Assembly (NCBI GenBank): GCA_964023275.1
Contig: OZ029923.1
Location: 10,182,238 to 10,246,237 of the forward strand
From: Norana najaformis
Taxonomy: Eukaryota > Annelida > Clitellata > Crassiclitellata > Hormogastridae
DNA length: 64,000 bases
Direction of reading: 5' to 3'
Shown here: positions 21,119-33,170 of the stretch, piece by piece
Numbering within the stretch: position 1 is the stretch's first letter
Layout: each line of letters opens with the position of its first letter
Notes under the pieces: model-generated
What the model saw: the letters and a program-made list of their open reading frames with translations, nothing else
What the model was told of the DNA's origin: nothing
Databases searched by the model: none
Program-made: the position numbers and the translations under genes

Positions 21119-24100
21119 TCAACTTTGCCCTTCATCCTTGAGTAATCCGAGCTTCTGTCCGATCCACTTGCACTTGTCCTTGACCTCTTCCTGCATCAGG
21201 TTGAAGCACATAGCGAGCAGCGACAGTCCAAAGGCCAACCATAGAGCGCAGAGGACAAGTTTGGCCTCGGACGCCCACTCCTTCATGTCCGTACCCGGTA
21301 CGATGTCCCCGAACCCGATGGTACTGAGGGTGATGAAGCAGAAGTATGATCCTGTCCAGAGATCCCACTGTTCCCAGACGGCGAAAAGGGCCGACCCGGC
21401 AAATAGATACCCGCTGATAATGATAAGGCAGATGGATATGGGGACCGTGACCTTGCCTTCCTGTTCCTCCTCTTCCTCATAGTCGAACGGGTCGTCAAGA
21501 TAACTAAGCGGCTGGTCCTGGATGAATTCCTGAAAGTCGGCGAGCTCCGGGTCGTCCGTCGGAGACGCAATGTCGATAGCCACGGAATTGAGACTGTGCG
21601 CGCGACGCTTGGAAAGGATCCCTCTACGGTGGTGGTCGTTCTGCAGACGCCCGTCCTCGGAAACTGTTTCAGTCTCTCCCTCGGAGGAGACGCTGTCGCT
21701 GACCGCAGTTACGAAGGACTCCTCCGAGCGGTGGAACGGAGACCGAACGATTCTGGCCGGAGTTACCCCGACCCTCGCATCGAGGTTTCGCGACTCCGTT
21801 GAACACTCGCGTTTGGGTCTTCCAGATACGACCCGCTTAGTCGACCGCTCCAAATTGAACTCATCATCTGCAGGGCTCCTGCGAGACTGCAGAGACTTTT
21901 TTGCAACTTCCGTTTGTAGCAATTTCTTCCTGGGTTCAGGTAGCTTATCGGTTTTTCGGTCTGGAGTCTTCTGCTTCTTTCCTGATTCCTCTTTGTCGTG
22001 CCGACCCGTTCGCTCCTGGCGTTCCTGCGCCGCCAGCTGTTTGGTGTACTCGATCAGCTTCCTCCAGTTTGCCTGGGCCCTTTGCTGGGTGTTCTCTCGT
22101 GTCGCCGGAGACTTTGGATTAGCACTGTTCGCTGCGGATGGCGGCGCTTTAACAGCAGCTGCAGCAGCTTTTGTTCTCCAACGCTCGTTCGACACGCTTC
22201 GCTTGTTTCCCTCTGACCGACCTGGGACGCTTTGCGCCTGACGATGATATTCAACGTTGCGGCTCTTCGGAGCGTCATGGTGTGGCTTTACGGTGAGCGA
22301 CCGGACTGGAACTCGTGGGACTCCACTCGACGGAGGAAACCTGCTCGGGCCGAGTTCCTCAGAGGGAAATTCAGGAAGGGACGGATCAGAGCGGCAGTGC
22401 GGAGCCCCGTCGCGAAAGTGTTTGGAGTCTCTTTCATTGCTGGAGTCGCCGCGAACAATGTCCGTTTCTTTCGCGGTTTCGAATAGATGGAATCCGTTGG
22501 CGATGTGGAAGGATGGTGTCCGGGCTCGACCGACGTTGACCCGATCCTCTCTGAGGCGCGGTTCTGACCGATGGGACCTGGACCCGGAGGAATAGTCCGT
22601 AGTGTCTTCGACAATAGCAGTTTCCCGGACTGAGCTGCCGTCGTCATTGCTGATGTCCCCGAGGATTGCGGTCTCGCGAACGGTCTCCACGGAATCCCTG
22701 TCCACCGAAGAAAGCGAGATCCCAGAGATATCTTCGTCGTTTTCTTCGTCCCCCTGTTCGTCATCGTCATTGTCATCATAGTCGTCGACGTCAACATCGT
22801 CAGTCCGATGTGAGGCTACGCTCGATGTTGGTGAGGAAAATGAGGCGCAAGGGAATGTCTCGGCAGAAGAGGGTCCGAACGGGTTGTCACGGTTATCACA
22901 GTGTGCCTCCAAAGTAAATCCTGGGTTGTCGTCCCCATCAGGAGCTCCACCGACCGCCCTAGGAACCCCAGGGTCTTTGAGCCGGTGGACCGAATCGTTA
23001 TGCGACCTGGAATCGTCGTCGTCACCATCCCCATCTCCGTCCTCCTCGAGGTCCTGCGGTAGGCGAAACAGCATTTCGGAATGCATGCTGAGAAGGATGT
23101 TGCGCTGGGCGGCGAGTTCGCGTCTACGGCGGAGTTTTAGTCGTTCTCGTTTGCGCTTGCGTTCACACTTCTGACAGCAGATGATGTCGCAGCAGATGCG
23201 TTTGTAGAAGAGGCGGAAGCAGTCGGCTAGGAAATTCCCGATGTTCGACAGGTAGAGGAAGGTTAGCGGGATACCGATGAGAGCGTACAGGATCGTCAAC
23301 ATCCGACCTTGATTCGTCTTCGGAGCGATGTGGCCGTAGCCTGTTGAAAACATGGAAACAAATGTAATGTAACGCAATAGGCCTACAGTTCAATGTGAAT
23401 CAAAGTAATAATATAATGTTATGCACTGTTCTAATCTAATCTAACATGGAAAGAAATTAAAACTAATCTAATCTAATCTGATCAAATCTAAAAAGGAGAA
23501 ATGCAAACTAATATAACATGAAAATATTGTAAACTTGTCTTTTCTAATCTAACATGAAAAGGAAATGTGAACGAATCTATTCTAATCTAACATGGAAAGA
23601 AATGTAAACAGTTTACGGAAATGTAAACTGATGTAATGAAAGGAAATGTGAAGAGCTCCCATGTTCCATGGCGAAACCTCGAGGAGGCACTGTCAACATA
23701 CTACATTGCAATCTAATCGAATTTAAATCAACTAAAATATATTCGAATCTAATCCAATCTAATCTAGAGACTCAGACAGACATATGTAGACAGAATCAGA
23801 GATTGAGGCAGAGAGAATGCAGTAATGAGACAGCTTTAATCTAATCTAATCCAATCTATACACTTCTATGGTAGCCTATCGCAACACAACTCAATCCAAG
23901 GTCGCTTCAAAGTCAAATCGCAGTTAATGTTAGCGATTTAGGTTGGGCCAAAATCCAAAAGATCAGACAGACCAGAAGGATGATGCTACGGTGGATAAGC
24001 CATTTGGAAACATTAAGTTTTAGTCTGAACATGAATGGCAGCAGAGATTCGTATTCGTAATCGTAAACTCGAAATTTCTCAAACGCTCCTTAAAAGCTAA

Positions 24101-25228
24101 GCGCAGGGCACCAGCTTATTCACGAGCGCTGCGTCAAGTTCGTGGGTTGTCCAAAGATGCCGTGTCAAGAACCATGTCCAGTTGCCAGAAGACCAGAGAG
24201 AGGCGGCTATGGTGGGTTGTGAATCAACTGAGCTGCACAAACTGTAAAATAGTTCTTTGAGCCAATCGCAGGAAGCAACCATGGGTATTAAGTTTTACCG
24301 ACTTCATTTTTTTAGCTTCGGCATATGAGGGCGGGTGGCCAGTGCTCTTCCTCGCCGTCTGGTCTTCCCACCGACAGTGTACCGTCAATGCAGCCATTTT
24401 ATAGCTAATTTCGCTAGAGGGCACAAGTGGAACAGAAATCCCAAAACACCTGTCTGCCCTAGCGTGAATTTAAAACAGTGATTGAGGGTTCAAATTCCGC
24501 TAGAGCAGAAATAATAATGTAGAGGAAAGACAAGAAGGTCATATCGCAGCTTGATTGACAGCCTGTTGGAGAATGTCATGTCATATCATGTTATGTCATG
24601 TCAGGTCATGTCAAATCATGTTATTTACTAGGTCCATACCAATAGTCGTTATGACAGTGACGGCGTAGAGTATCGCTCCTGCTAGAGACCACTGCAGAGC
24701 CGATTCATCCATGTCATCGTTGCCATCCCAGCCCATATCCTTGACAGCGTCCTTCACCTGGACCTGGAATTCCGTGAATTTCCGTTTCAGCGTCTCGTTG
24801 AGCCCGTCGACATCTATCAAAACTCTCCTTGAGCTCGGCTCTACTTTACCGAAACCAGGTCCCCCGCAGCCTTGCCTCACGATGTCCAAGATCTCCTGAA
24901 TCTTTGTCTCCTTGAACCGGATGACGTTCAGCTTGACCTGCTTCTCCTCTGGGGCTTCGATAGCGCGAAAGAGGAACCCGCCCATGATCGAATAGGCGAC
25001 GACCATGGCGGCCAGGCCGACGTGAGAGAAGAGAAACGCCGCCAGCTGTTTGCAGCAGTTGACGACCTGCTGTCGCTGGCGACGGCGTCTCTCGCGTCGT
25101 TCCTCCTCTTCCATACTCTTCAGGGTCCACCAGGCCGAGGGGGACGTCAGCGCTAGTCCGCTCGCCTGCTGAAAGACGACCGACCGCAGGTTATGACCCC
25201 ACGGAACGCCGGTAGCGCATGACGGCAT
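21119..25228 (-). CDS. Two-pore-domain (K2P) potassium channel with very long M2-M3 loop
   Basis: K2P channels carry background K+ current at the plasma membrane. The exons are 24640-25228 and 21119-23340. The single intron splits the first selectivity filter (TTI|GYG) with GT-AG borders and phase 1. The predicted protein is 936 residues. Features in order: an Arg-rich N-terminus (44-53), M1 about 70-92, an extracellular cap with C121 and sequon NET 144-146, pore 1 TTIGYG 194-199, and M2 ending near 240. A basic cluster (KRKRERLKLRRRRE) follows, then a cytoplasmic loop to about 825. M3 is at about 828-850, pore 2 is TIGFGD 870-875, then M4 and a short 25-30 residue tail. The layout of long loop and short tail resembles TWK/TRESK-type channels. 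The ATG is the first in a GC-rich exon, but the frame stays open upstream, so the true start may differ. Confidence 0.93.
24040..24235 (-). repeat. LINE 3'-end family B, (TTACGA)n tail
   Basis: Shares CGTAATCGTAAACTCGAAAT, TTAAAAGCTAAGCGCAGGGC, ACCAGCTTATTCACGAGCGC and TTGTCCAAAGATGCC with the 13150 and 32398 copies. Confidence 0.65.
24240..24520 (-). repeat. tRNA-derived SINE family E
   Basis: A reverse copy of the 39655-40010 element. Blocks such as ATGGGTATTAAGTTT, TTTAGCTTCGGCATATGAGG and GGTGGCCAGTGCTCTTCCTC match it inverted. The B-box-like stretch is GGGTTCAAATTCC on the + strand near 24488. Confidence 0.6.
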
Positions 25229-26980
25229 AGGGGCACCGCGGCACTGACTTCCAGCAAAAGGAGACGCGTACCGCCGGTAGCCCCCGGCGGCTCAGACCGA
25301 AAACGACCGAGACTCCTCCGTCCTGACCGGAAACGGTAGCCCGCCTCAGACCGGAAGTTTAAAACGTCGATGCACTGCTGGCGACCCCCCAGTTTCCGAT
25401 CGTTGGTAGACGTCCCTCTTGTGCATTGGACGAGGGCTGCTATTTAGATGCCGTTTCCAAGGCGATGACGGTTTTCAAGACGACTAATAGGGTGCCACTT
25501 CCAAGGCTATCACTATGGTACCAATTCCAAGGCGACGACGATTTCCGTATCCAAGACAACGAATAAGATATCGTTTAAAGCGACGACTAGGATACCGTTT
25601 CCAATATGACGGTCGGAGACGGCATTACATCTTCGATATGGCGCTGTTACCAAGGTAACGCGTAACCATAACGACGACGAAATCGAAAAGTCGTGGGCTT
25701 CCTCCTTCTTCTCCTCCTCCTCCTCATTCGGCTGCTTCTAACTCCATCGTTGACATCCGGTAGATCCCTAAACGTTAAGGTAAAACACAAAGAACGGCCT
25801 CACATTCCCCGAACCTCTCCACCAGGACACGGGTCCGCAACGTCGGGCTGTCGCACGTGTATGGGCGCTTCGGCCCGGAGATCTACTTCCACCAACTAAC
25901 ACACGCACGCACGCACGCAACCCTCAGATGACAGCGAAATCGTGTGTTGAATTTTCGTTTTTTTCAGACGTCCTAGATACCTATCGCCCGGCGTTGTACT
26001 GACATTTGCCCGGGCCGCCGCCAGCTCCCAGCCGGGAAACAGGTGTTATTTTTAATATTTCCTCCCCAAACTCAGCCCACTCCTTGCGGCCTGCTCCCTC
26101 TGTGACGTCATAATACCCAGCTAGTCATTCCCCGCGGTGTAGCGCACTGCGCAGTCTGGCTTGTGCCAAGGCTGCTGGTGCGAAGCCAAATCAGGCCCGT
26201 GCGAAAACCTTCCCGCAAAAAAATGTGACTGGTTCGCGTGACCAGATGCTGAAATTTGTTTCTAAAAATAGAACTGTTCTATCGAAACCGTTTCCTGGCA
26301 CTTCGCTTGTCGAAATCATATTTCGTCCTAACTCCACGGACTGCATTTGTACAGACTGCTTGAGGCAGCTTTTCCCACTTGCTCTTGATTCCTAAGGAAA
26401 CTTTATCATCAAGGCAACAGAATAATTTAAAATGCGCCTCATTATGTCGTGTCAGAAGTGGGAAAGTTGGGGAATTATTTTCGCCCCGGAACCGATATGG
26501 CACCACACCAGCTCTTCTTCCCACGCTGCCTGGCCGCAAGTTACTCTTTACCTGGCCACGAGGGAAATGGAAGTCGCTCGCGGAGGTACGGCAATCTACG
26601 GGATGAGGTATACCTGCGGGAGATTCTAGTGCCTGATCCCTTCCGATGCGGCCCAAGAACTCCAACTTGCGAACGACTCGACGATCCGACACAGAAACAG
26701 CGAAAAAGATTTCTGCGCCGGAGTACACAATCTGTTTCAATTTCGTCTGGCCAGTTTCACGCTAATTTAGGGCGCCAATCTTTGATATCACACCAAAGGT
26801 CGTGCAAACTGCTCAAAGGTCATCGCTATACGCGTAGAAACGCAACAGCGAGCGAGCGAACGAACGGAGAAGCCGGAGTATAAATCACGAGCGCCCCTAG
26901 CGGCCGGTGTGAGGAAGAACGATCGAGGAGGAGAGGATGACAATGATTAGCGGCGTTCATTGGTTTATGCTGGCAGTTGG
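25229..26980. other. GC-rich flank of the K2P gene, possible promoter region
   Basis: GC- and CpG-rich compared with its surroundings. A degenerate CCAAGGCGACGACG-type repeat of about 35-40 bp runs from 25450 to 25640. Several overlapping open frames at 26279-26883 on both strands reflect base composition and I do not call them genes. A TATA-like box (AGTATAAATC) at 26876-26885 points to the + strand. The frame downstream of it (ATG 26943) stops after 34 codons. Confidence 0.4.
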
Positions 26981-28400
26981 ACGATGTATACACTTCACAG
27001 GTTGCTGCCCGGACTGCATCGTGTTACTTGGAAGACTCTGCGAATGATTGTCTGATCAAAGCAGTAAATAATGTGGCCAAAAACATCGATATTATCGACA
27101 CCTTTTTACAGGGTTACACTCTCGCTATAAAAGTATGCCCAGCTGTGCGGGGAAAATAGAATGGATGTCGGTGTCATAATCATAGGTTAAGGCAGAGTTC
27201 ACGTGAAAGCTCCTGACAGCCGTAGGATGTCGCTACCAGTGAATAATAATACTGCCGTGCGTGAAATCTCACTTTTATCCAGCTTGTATTTTTGTTAGTA
27301 GTGTCTAGAAACATTGTTATGTTGCATTTATTAAGCGAGCAAGTTCTGTAAACCTTCAGCACAAGTTCAGCGAATCTGAGGTGCTGAGCAAATGTCAATG
27401 AAAGACTTGTTCAAGGTCCCTAATGTACCGAAAACTAGTAATCGACTGCAGATGTTTCTGACATCTCTTCTAAATCTCCTGACATAAGGAGTTTTATTGC
27501 TCTTAATTAAAAACCATAAACGAGAATAATGAAATAAAATTGTGTAATGTAAAGTGAGATATGGCCGACGTCTGCCGCCCTGCAGGAAGCCACGAGATGT
27601 CGCTAAAACTGGGTATTTGATATTTCACTTGAGTTAATTCTTCAATTGCACTTGCGAAAATAATATCTGAAATTAATACACGCTAATGGTCGCAGAAGTG
27701 GAAGTAGGTAGTGAAAAGATCAAAAGTATATCTTTAAGTATCTCTATAAGTCACCGCAAAGTCAGTTTAAGTTTGGATCAGTTGTTAAAGTCGGCTTCAA
27801 TGCCCTTTGCAGCCACAAGATGTTAACAACGGAAACTATTATTATGCAATATGCATGTATGTATGCATATAAGTAAGCATATAAATGCATGTATGTATGC
27901 ATATAAGTAAGCATATAAATGCATGTATGTATGCATTAAACATTTACTTAGGGCCTTGAAAACTTTATTAATTCGTTTATTTATTCAGAACATTTTTATA
28001 GCGCCTATTTAAGACATCCACCCAGAGGCGCCCCATCCCGGCCCCGGGGAAAGACAACAGAGTTGGTGAAAGGTGGGTGTAGCGTCCATAACCATAGCGA
28101 TACAAAGCTCCAAAGAGACGCCAATCCAGGCCCAACCATTGGAAGGTACTAGCGTTGCCGCTACACTAGTGTTTTCTTTTAGCAGACCTGACTGTAGCGA
28201 TGCACAAGCCCGTCTGGCTGTCTGTCAGCGCGTATCTGTCGGTTCGGCTGCGTGGCTCTCCTGGCGGCCGGATGAAGAGCTAAAGGAAATTCCGCAACGG
28301 CTCGAGGCGACTGATATTGAAATAGTTGAGCGGCTCAAGTGGATGGTTTACAAGCGAAGAAGATAGTGTCAGACCTGTCGGCATGATTGTATATGATCCT
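26981..28400. other. Intergenic DNA with fragments of the fold-back family
   Basis: Three diverged cores of the fold-back family (GACGT..GCC..GCAG..CCACGAGATGTCGCTAAAA) lie at about 27190-27240, 27560-27620 and 27780-27840. Two TGCATGTATGTATGCATATA stretches follow at 27850-27940. The 97-codon frame at 28073-28366 has no family features and I leave it uncalled. Confidence 0.4.
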
Positions 28401-28424
28401 CGCCTAACGAGCATATGTCACACC

Positions 28425-28900
28425 CCGAGGTGAGGTAAGGTAAGATAAGATATAATAAGGTAAGGTAAGTTGAGGTAGGGTGAGTAAAGAAGGGTAAGGT
28501 ATCGGGCAGGGTAAGGTATGGTAAAGTAATGTAGAGTAGGATAGGGTATGGTAAGTAATGGTAAGGTAAGGTAATGTATGATAGGGTAGGGTAGAGTAAG
28601 ATATGGTAAGGTAAGGTAGAGTGAGTAAAGAAGGGTAAGATAAGGTATTGGCCAGGGTATGGTATGTTAAAGTAATGTAAGGTATGGTAGGGTATGGTGA
28701 GTTAAGGTAAGGTAGGGTAGGTAGAGGAAGGTAGGTTGAGTAAGAAAGGATAAGATAATGTATATGGTAAGTTAAGGTATGGTAAGTTAAGGTAGGGTAG
28801 GGTAGGGTGAAGTGAGCTAAAGGTGACGTAAGGTTAAAGTCAAACCTATGTGAGGTAAGGAGTAGGTGAGGTAAGGTTAGGTTAGGTAAGAATAAGGTAA
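28425..28900. repeat. Degenerate (GGTAA)n array
   Basis: About 470 bp of diverged GGTAAGGTAA/GGGTA units. The minus-strand open frame across it is low-complexity. Confidence 0.85.
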
Positions 28901-29064
28901 ATAAAACCACAATAAAATTATATAAGATGTAAAATACATTTATTATGTGTGTATGTATAAATATGTATATACTGTATGTCCAAACCTCTACATACATGTA
29001 CATGTCAGTCCAAGTTAGCTACATTGGTTCGTTTGTATAAACTGTTGATCTCTCTTTATGAACA

Positions 29065-29400
29065 TAGAGTTGCATAGCTGGCCTGGTTAGCTGCGTTGGC
29101 TAAAGAGCACCTCAGGGCGCCTCTGCGTATGAGGATGTCGGCTCGCTTACCGATAGTGGCTCATTTAAGAGATTTTAATCTCGCGCTAGCACGGTCCAAA
29201 CACGGGAACCTTAAATGGCGTGGCCCCATTCAAACAGGCAGCGGTGGTGAAGGATCTCACCCCACAAATTCAATGCAGAATGAGCAGGGTCGAGGCCATA
29301 CGATCGCTACATAAAACCTATACATTTACATTTTACCTGATTAATTCATTGCAAAATGAGCACAGTCGAGGTCATACGTTAGCTAAAGGAAATTCATTGT
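29065..29400 (+). repeat. tRNA-derived SINE family A, near-complete, with partial second unit
   Basis: The tRNA-like head GGCCTGGTTAGCTGCGTTGG (29076-29095), followed by CTAAAGAGCACC, resembles an A-box region. A body shared with the other family A copies follows to a TACATTTACATTTTACC end at about 29336. A second copy of the last 60 bp (TTCATTGCAAAATGAGCACA, GTCGAGGTCATACG) follows in tandem. Confidence 0.75.
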
Positions 29401-29424
29401 AGGCAATTTTTATATAGCCCTATA

Positions 29425-29460
29425 TAAAGTGTGTGTGTGTGTGTGTGTGTGCGTATGTGT
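29425..29460. repeat. (GT)n microsatellite
   Basis: A short GTGTGT run. The next 300 bp hold CACACA/CGCACG stretches and no gene. Confidence 0.9.
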
Positions 29461-30025
29461 GACATGCAAGCAGCTGTTTTGGAAATCTGATAGATCGGTC
29501 GAACTTTGGTTGCTCGCGTTCGTATCAGCTGGTGAGGTCTCTACTCTTCGCTCAACGATTATGCAAGTTATAGCTGAAGATGAGTGAACCAGTCCATGCT
29601 GACGTCACACACACATACACCCATACATACGCACGCACGCACACGCACACACACAACTGTTAGTCTTCTCTCGAACCTTGGAGGTAGATTATTTTTATGC
29701 TGCTACTCTCGTCTTGGCCCACATAAAGTTAGGCAGACTTCTCATAACTGTTTATAATATTGCATCGGTTTTTATGACACTGTTCTACTTATTTTACTTT
29801 TTATAAGCAATGTTGTTGTAAAGTGTGGTCGTTTGTCTCGAGTTAATAAAGATTACTTACTTACACACGTTACATGTTACATTTAGACATATCCAAATGC
29901 AACTGACAATCTACGCATGTATATATATATTAGTATTACGCATGTTATGTGCGATACATATCGCAGAAATGAACTCTACTCACATATATATGTATATATC
30001 TATGCACGAGATTTACGCAGAATAT

Positions 30026-30577
30026 TGATATATATAATTATATATAGATCTATATGAAATTATATAGGGACCTTCATATAAACTTATTGTATGCATATGT
30101 ATATATAATTTTTTATATGGATAATAAAATATTTTCACCTAGAGCTGATGTATTCTTCCATATCCCTAAACAACCTGTAACAATATATGTTGAATCGGCC
30201 CGACCATATATATACATATATACATAATTATATATAGATCTATATGAAATTATATAGGGACCTTCATATACACTTATTATATGCATATGTATATATAATT
30301 TTTTATATGGATAATATATATATAATATGTATATATATATTATCCATATAAAAAAGTATATATACATATGCATATAATATATATATTATCCATATAAAAA
30401 ATTATATATACATATGCATATAATAAGTGTATATGAAGGTCCCTATATAATTTCATATAGATCTATATATAATTATGTATATATGTATATATATGGTCGG
30501 GCCGATTCAACATATATTGTTACAGGTTGTTTAGGGATATGGAAGAATACATTAGCTCTAGGTAAAAATGTTTTATT
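30026..30577. repeat. Long imperfect palindrome (about 195-bp arms) plus direct repeat
   Basis: The left arm (about 30123-30320) and right arm (about 30380-30577) are inverted copies. Shared blocks are CCTAGAGCTGATGTATTCTT, CCCTAAACAACCTGTAACAA, TTGAATCGGCCCGACCATAT and TATAGGGACCTTCATATACA. The spacer is a shorter nested inverted piece of the same sequence. A direct extra copy of the inner part precedes it at 30026-30122. The palindrome would fold into one long hairpin. No coding frame is present. Confidence 0.85.
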
Positions 30578-31019
30578 TTCTAAGCTATTTACAAACGTAA
30601 CAAGACTCGCAGAGAAAAAACCGTCGACCTCAGGTGGCGACAAAAAGCACAACGTCCACCAAGAGACGATGACGAAAAAAGGCTTGCTGCACACACAGTC
30701 ACGTCAGAAGGGGACATGACGCTGGTGCTTCGTGCAGCTGTGATGGCGCTGTGCAGACCTTGGCTCACTGCATCCATGGTCGATGTCTGTCTGCAAACAC
30801 TTTTCATAAAGCAGGTGATGAAGCTTGCAACTGGCTGGGCATATAAGAATATATATATATACATGTGTATACGATAAACCAGATATAATTATATGAATAC
30901 ATACATACTGTATACATGTGTGTGCGCCCCTCAAATATATGTGTATATATATAAATTTGGCAGAAATTTGGTTTGAGATTTTGGCTCCACTTGTGTCCCT
31001 AAGATTGCTTAGCTACAAA

Positions 31020-31230
31020 ATGAGCATACACACACGCACACACACACGCCTACACACATCACGCATACACACACGCACGCACGCACACACACACGCCTAC
31101 ACACATCACGCACGCACACACACACGCACGCACACACACACGCCTACACACATCACGCATACACACACGCACGCACGCACACACACACGCCTACACACAT
31201 CACGCATGCGCACACACGCACATACACATA
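31020..31230. repeat. About 52-bp (CACACG-rich) minisatellite, four units
   Basis: Each unit carries CACACGCCTACACACATCAC. Units start near 31038, 31086, 31134 and 31180, mixed with CA/CG dinucleotide variation. Confidence 0.8.
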
Positions 31231-31899
31231 AAAATAAACGAATATGTATATACACACATATGTTTGTGTGCGTGCGAGTGTGTATGTGTGTAGGAGTGTG
31301 TTTAGGTGTAGGTACACTGCAAAAAAATTCCGTTTTATTGCGAGTATTTTAACCGTTTTTTTACGGTTCAGTAACCCCGTTTTCAGCTTACGGGTAAACG
31401 CCCGTTTTAATTTATGCCTTTCGGGTTATTTTGGCCGCTATTCAGCCTACTTGCATTGTTCGTAATTTGTATGCATGTGTGCAAAATATAGTTCGTGTAC
31501 AACCGTGCAAACTAGCGAGTCGAACATTGTAAAAACAATTATAGAAAGTAATTAAATATCTTTTAAATGATGTAGCATTAGCTACAGATAAAAATAAACA
31601 CGAAAACACGATTATAACATAATCGATACTTTCTGAAGAAACCGCATTACTCAAAGCAAACTGCGCAAGGATACGCCGTATTTGTCAACCCCCAATCAAC
31701 GCGGCGGTCATTTCGAAGGCTTCACTGCCTCAAAACTGTTTGTGACATGCAATAAGACATTAATAAAACAAAAATACAGTGATTGTCACACTGGCGGACA
31801 AATAAGCGAACACTTAAATATATAAACATGCTAAGTGTCATCACTCTGCGGCTAATAAAGAGTTGAATAGGTGTTTTGAGCATTGGTTACCAAATATGT

Positions 31900-31990
31900 A
31901 ACGTTAGCTCACCTTGTTGAGCTGCGCGAACGTCTGTACAAGATAATAGATAAAAGTATAAGGTTCGCGGTTCGAATCCCATACGTCACT
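31900..31990 (+). repeat. tRNA-like sequence, probably a SINE head or tRNA pseudogene
   Basis: GTAACGTTAGCTC...GAGC followed by GCGGTTCGAATCCC and ACGTCAC gives a plausible acceptor pairing (GTAACGT with ACGTCAC, one mismatch) and D-arm pairing (GCTC/GAGC). The T stem does not pair cleanly and the anticodon arm is unclear. I therefore do not call a functional tRNA. Confidence 0.35.
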
Positions 31991-32397
31991 TTTTCAAATT
32001 CAATTTTAAACTTATTTACAATAAAACTTACTGATATTGTCAATAATTTCTTCACAAAAGAAATTTTTATTATAATCATTATGCTATGCAGCAAATACTA
32101 AATTTTAATAAGACACACATCTCACTGACACAGGGACAAATAAGCGAACTCTTAAATAGATAAGCGTTCAACAAGCGCACGCGCGTGATTTTAGGGAATA
32201 GATATTGAAAAATGAATTATCACATCAGTAAATATAATAGTCTGGCATGCACTGCCAAATATAACTAAAGCTGCTACGTTATGGTGTCTCTCAGAGTTGG
32301 GCTGGCTTATCCAGCGGATTTTCTTTATTATGATTCACTTGAAGACCATCGACCGAAGTCTTGGGCAATAAGATAGAGGCACTATAAAAGTCATTCG

Positions 32398-32700
32398 ATT
32401 AGTAATCGTAATCGTAAACTTGAAATAACTAAGCGCTGCTTAAAAGCTAGACGCAGAGCACCAGGTTTTTTTCCAAGCGCTGCACCAAATCAGTGGGATT
32501 GTCCAAATATGCCTTGTCAAACACCAAGTCCGTTTGCCAAAAGACCAGCGAGAGGAGGTTAGCTGTTAAGGTGGGTTGTTTGAGTTGAGAGAAATTGGAA
32601 GGCAAAGGATGCGATGAATCAGGGTGGGATTTCTTGAAAATGCCAGACTTCAGTTTTGAATGAAATACTTGAGGAGTAATAGATTAAGGGCCTTAGACGG
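32398..32700 (-). repeat. LINE 3' end, family B, with RT C-terminal remnant
   Basis: The minus strand reads from an FHSKLKSGIFKK-like remnant (near 32650) through the family B 3' UTR to the tail TTTACGATTACGATTACTAA. This copy links the family B 3' end to a CR1/L2-like coding end. Confidence 0.6.
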
Positions 32701-33054
32701 CGGGTGAAGTGATCAACGGAAGGCCGGAAGGTTTAAAGGAACAGAGAATTTGCGAAATTCAGGAGAGCGATCGTTGAGGTGCAGTGTACATGTAGTGTAT
32801 GGAATAGAATAGAGAACCCCAGTATTTGTAATATTATGTATGTGGTTAACCGAACATTTTTCAGCGCCACACAAAGCCACGTTAGGAGGACTATCTTTTA
32901 TATCGTTTGGTCAGTGTCGGGGCAGGTCAAAATCCTAGGGCTAAGCCAAGAAGGAATGACTAATAGCAGTATACGGGCTAATAAATAAGCCTTGGCTCAC
33001 TTAGGGAGCCAAATATTAACTGCACAACATAATTTACCTGCTATCTCGCGAATA

Positions 33055-33170
33055 CTTTGGACAATCCATCTGATTTGACGCAGCGCACGTGAATAAGTAG
33101 GTGCCCTGCGCTTAGCTTTAAAGTAGCGCTTAAGAAATTTCGAAATCTTAATCTGGCGATTCTCGAGTAC
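33055..33170 (+). repeat. LINE 3'-end family B fragment
   Basis: Shows TTTGGACAATCCATCTGATT, GTGAATAAGTAGGTGCCCTG and CGCTTAGCTTTAAAGTAGCG, inverted relative to the 32398 copy. Confidence 0.55.

Larger units (their letters stand above)
23341..24639 (-). other. K2P intron rich in repeat debris
   Basis: Contains degenerate (AATCT)n tracts (23430-23640, 23740-23860), LINE 3'-end family B at 24040-24235, and a reverse tRNA-derived SINE family E copy at 24240-24510. A short (TCATG)n tract lies at 24565-24615, right by the donor site. Confidence 0.7.

Noticed and set aside
21570-22241. 223-codon + strand frame opposite the K2P channel
   Set aside because: Shadow of the channel loop exon in a GC-rich region. 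The channel frame has pores and membrane segments; this one has none.
26279-26883. Overlapping frames on both strands (153 and 144 codons)
   Set aside because: All six frames are unusually open here because of CpG-rich composition. There are no motifs, and the frames overlap each other.
28073-28366. 97-codon + strand frame
   Set aside because: No recognisable motif or splice context. It begins next to a LINE/SINE GCGCC module, so chance or repeat origin is likelier.
31900-31990. Functional tRNA gene
   Set aside because: Acceptor and D arms pair, but the T stem has a mismatch and no clear anticodon stem-loop was found. Kept only as a tRNA-like repeat.
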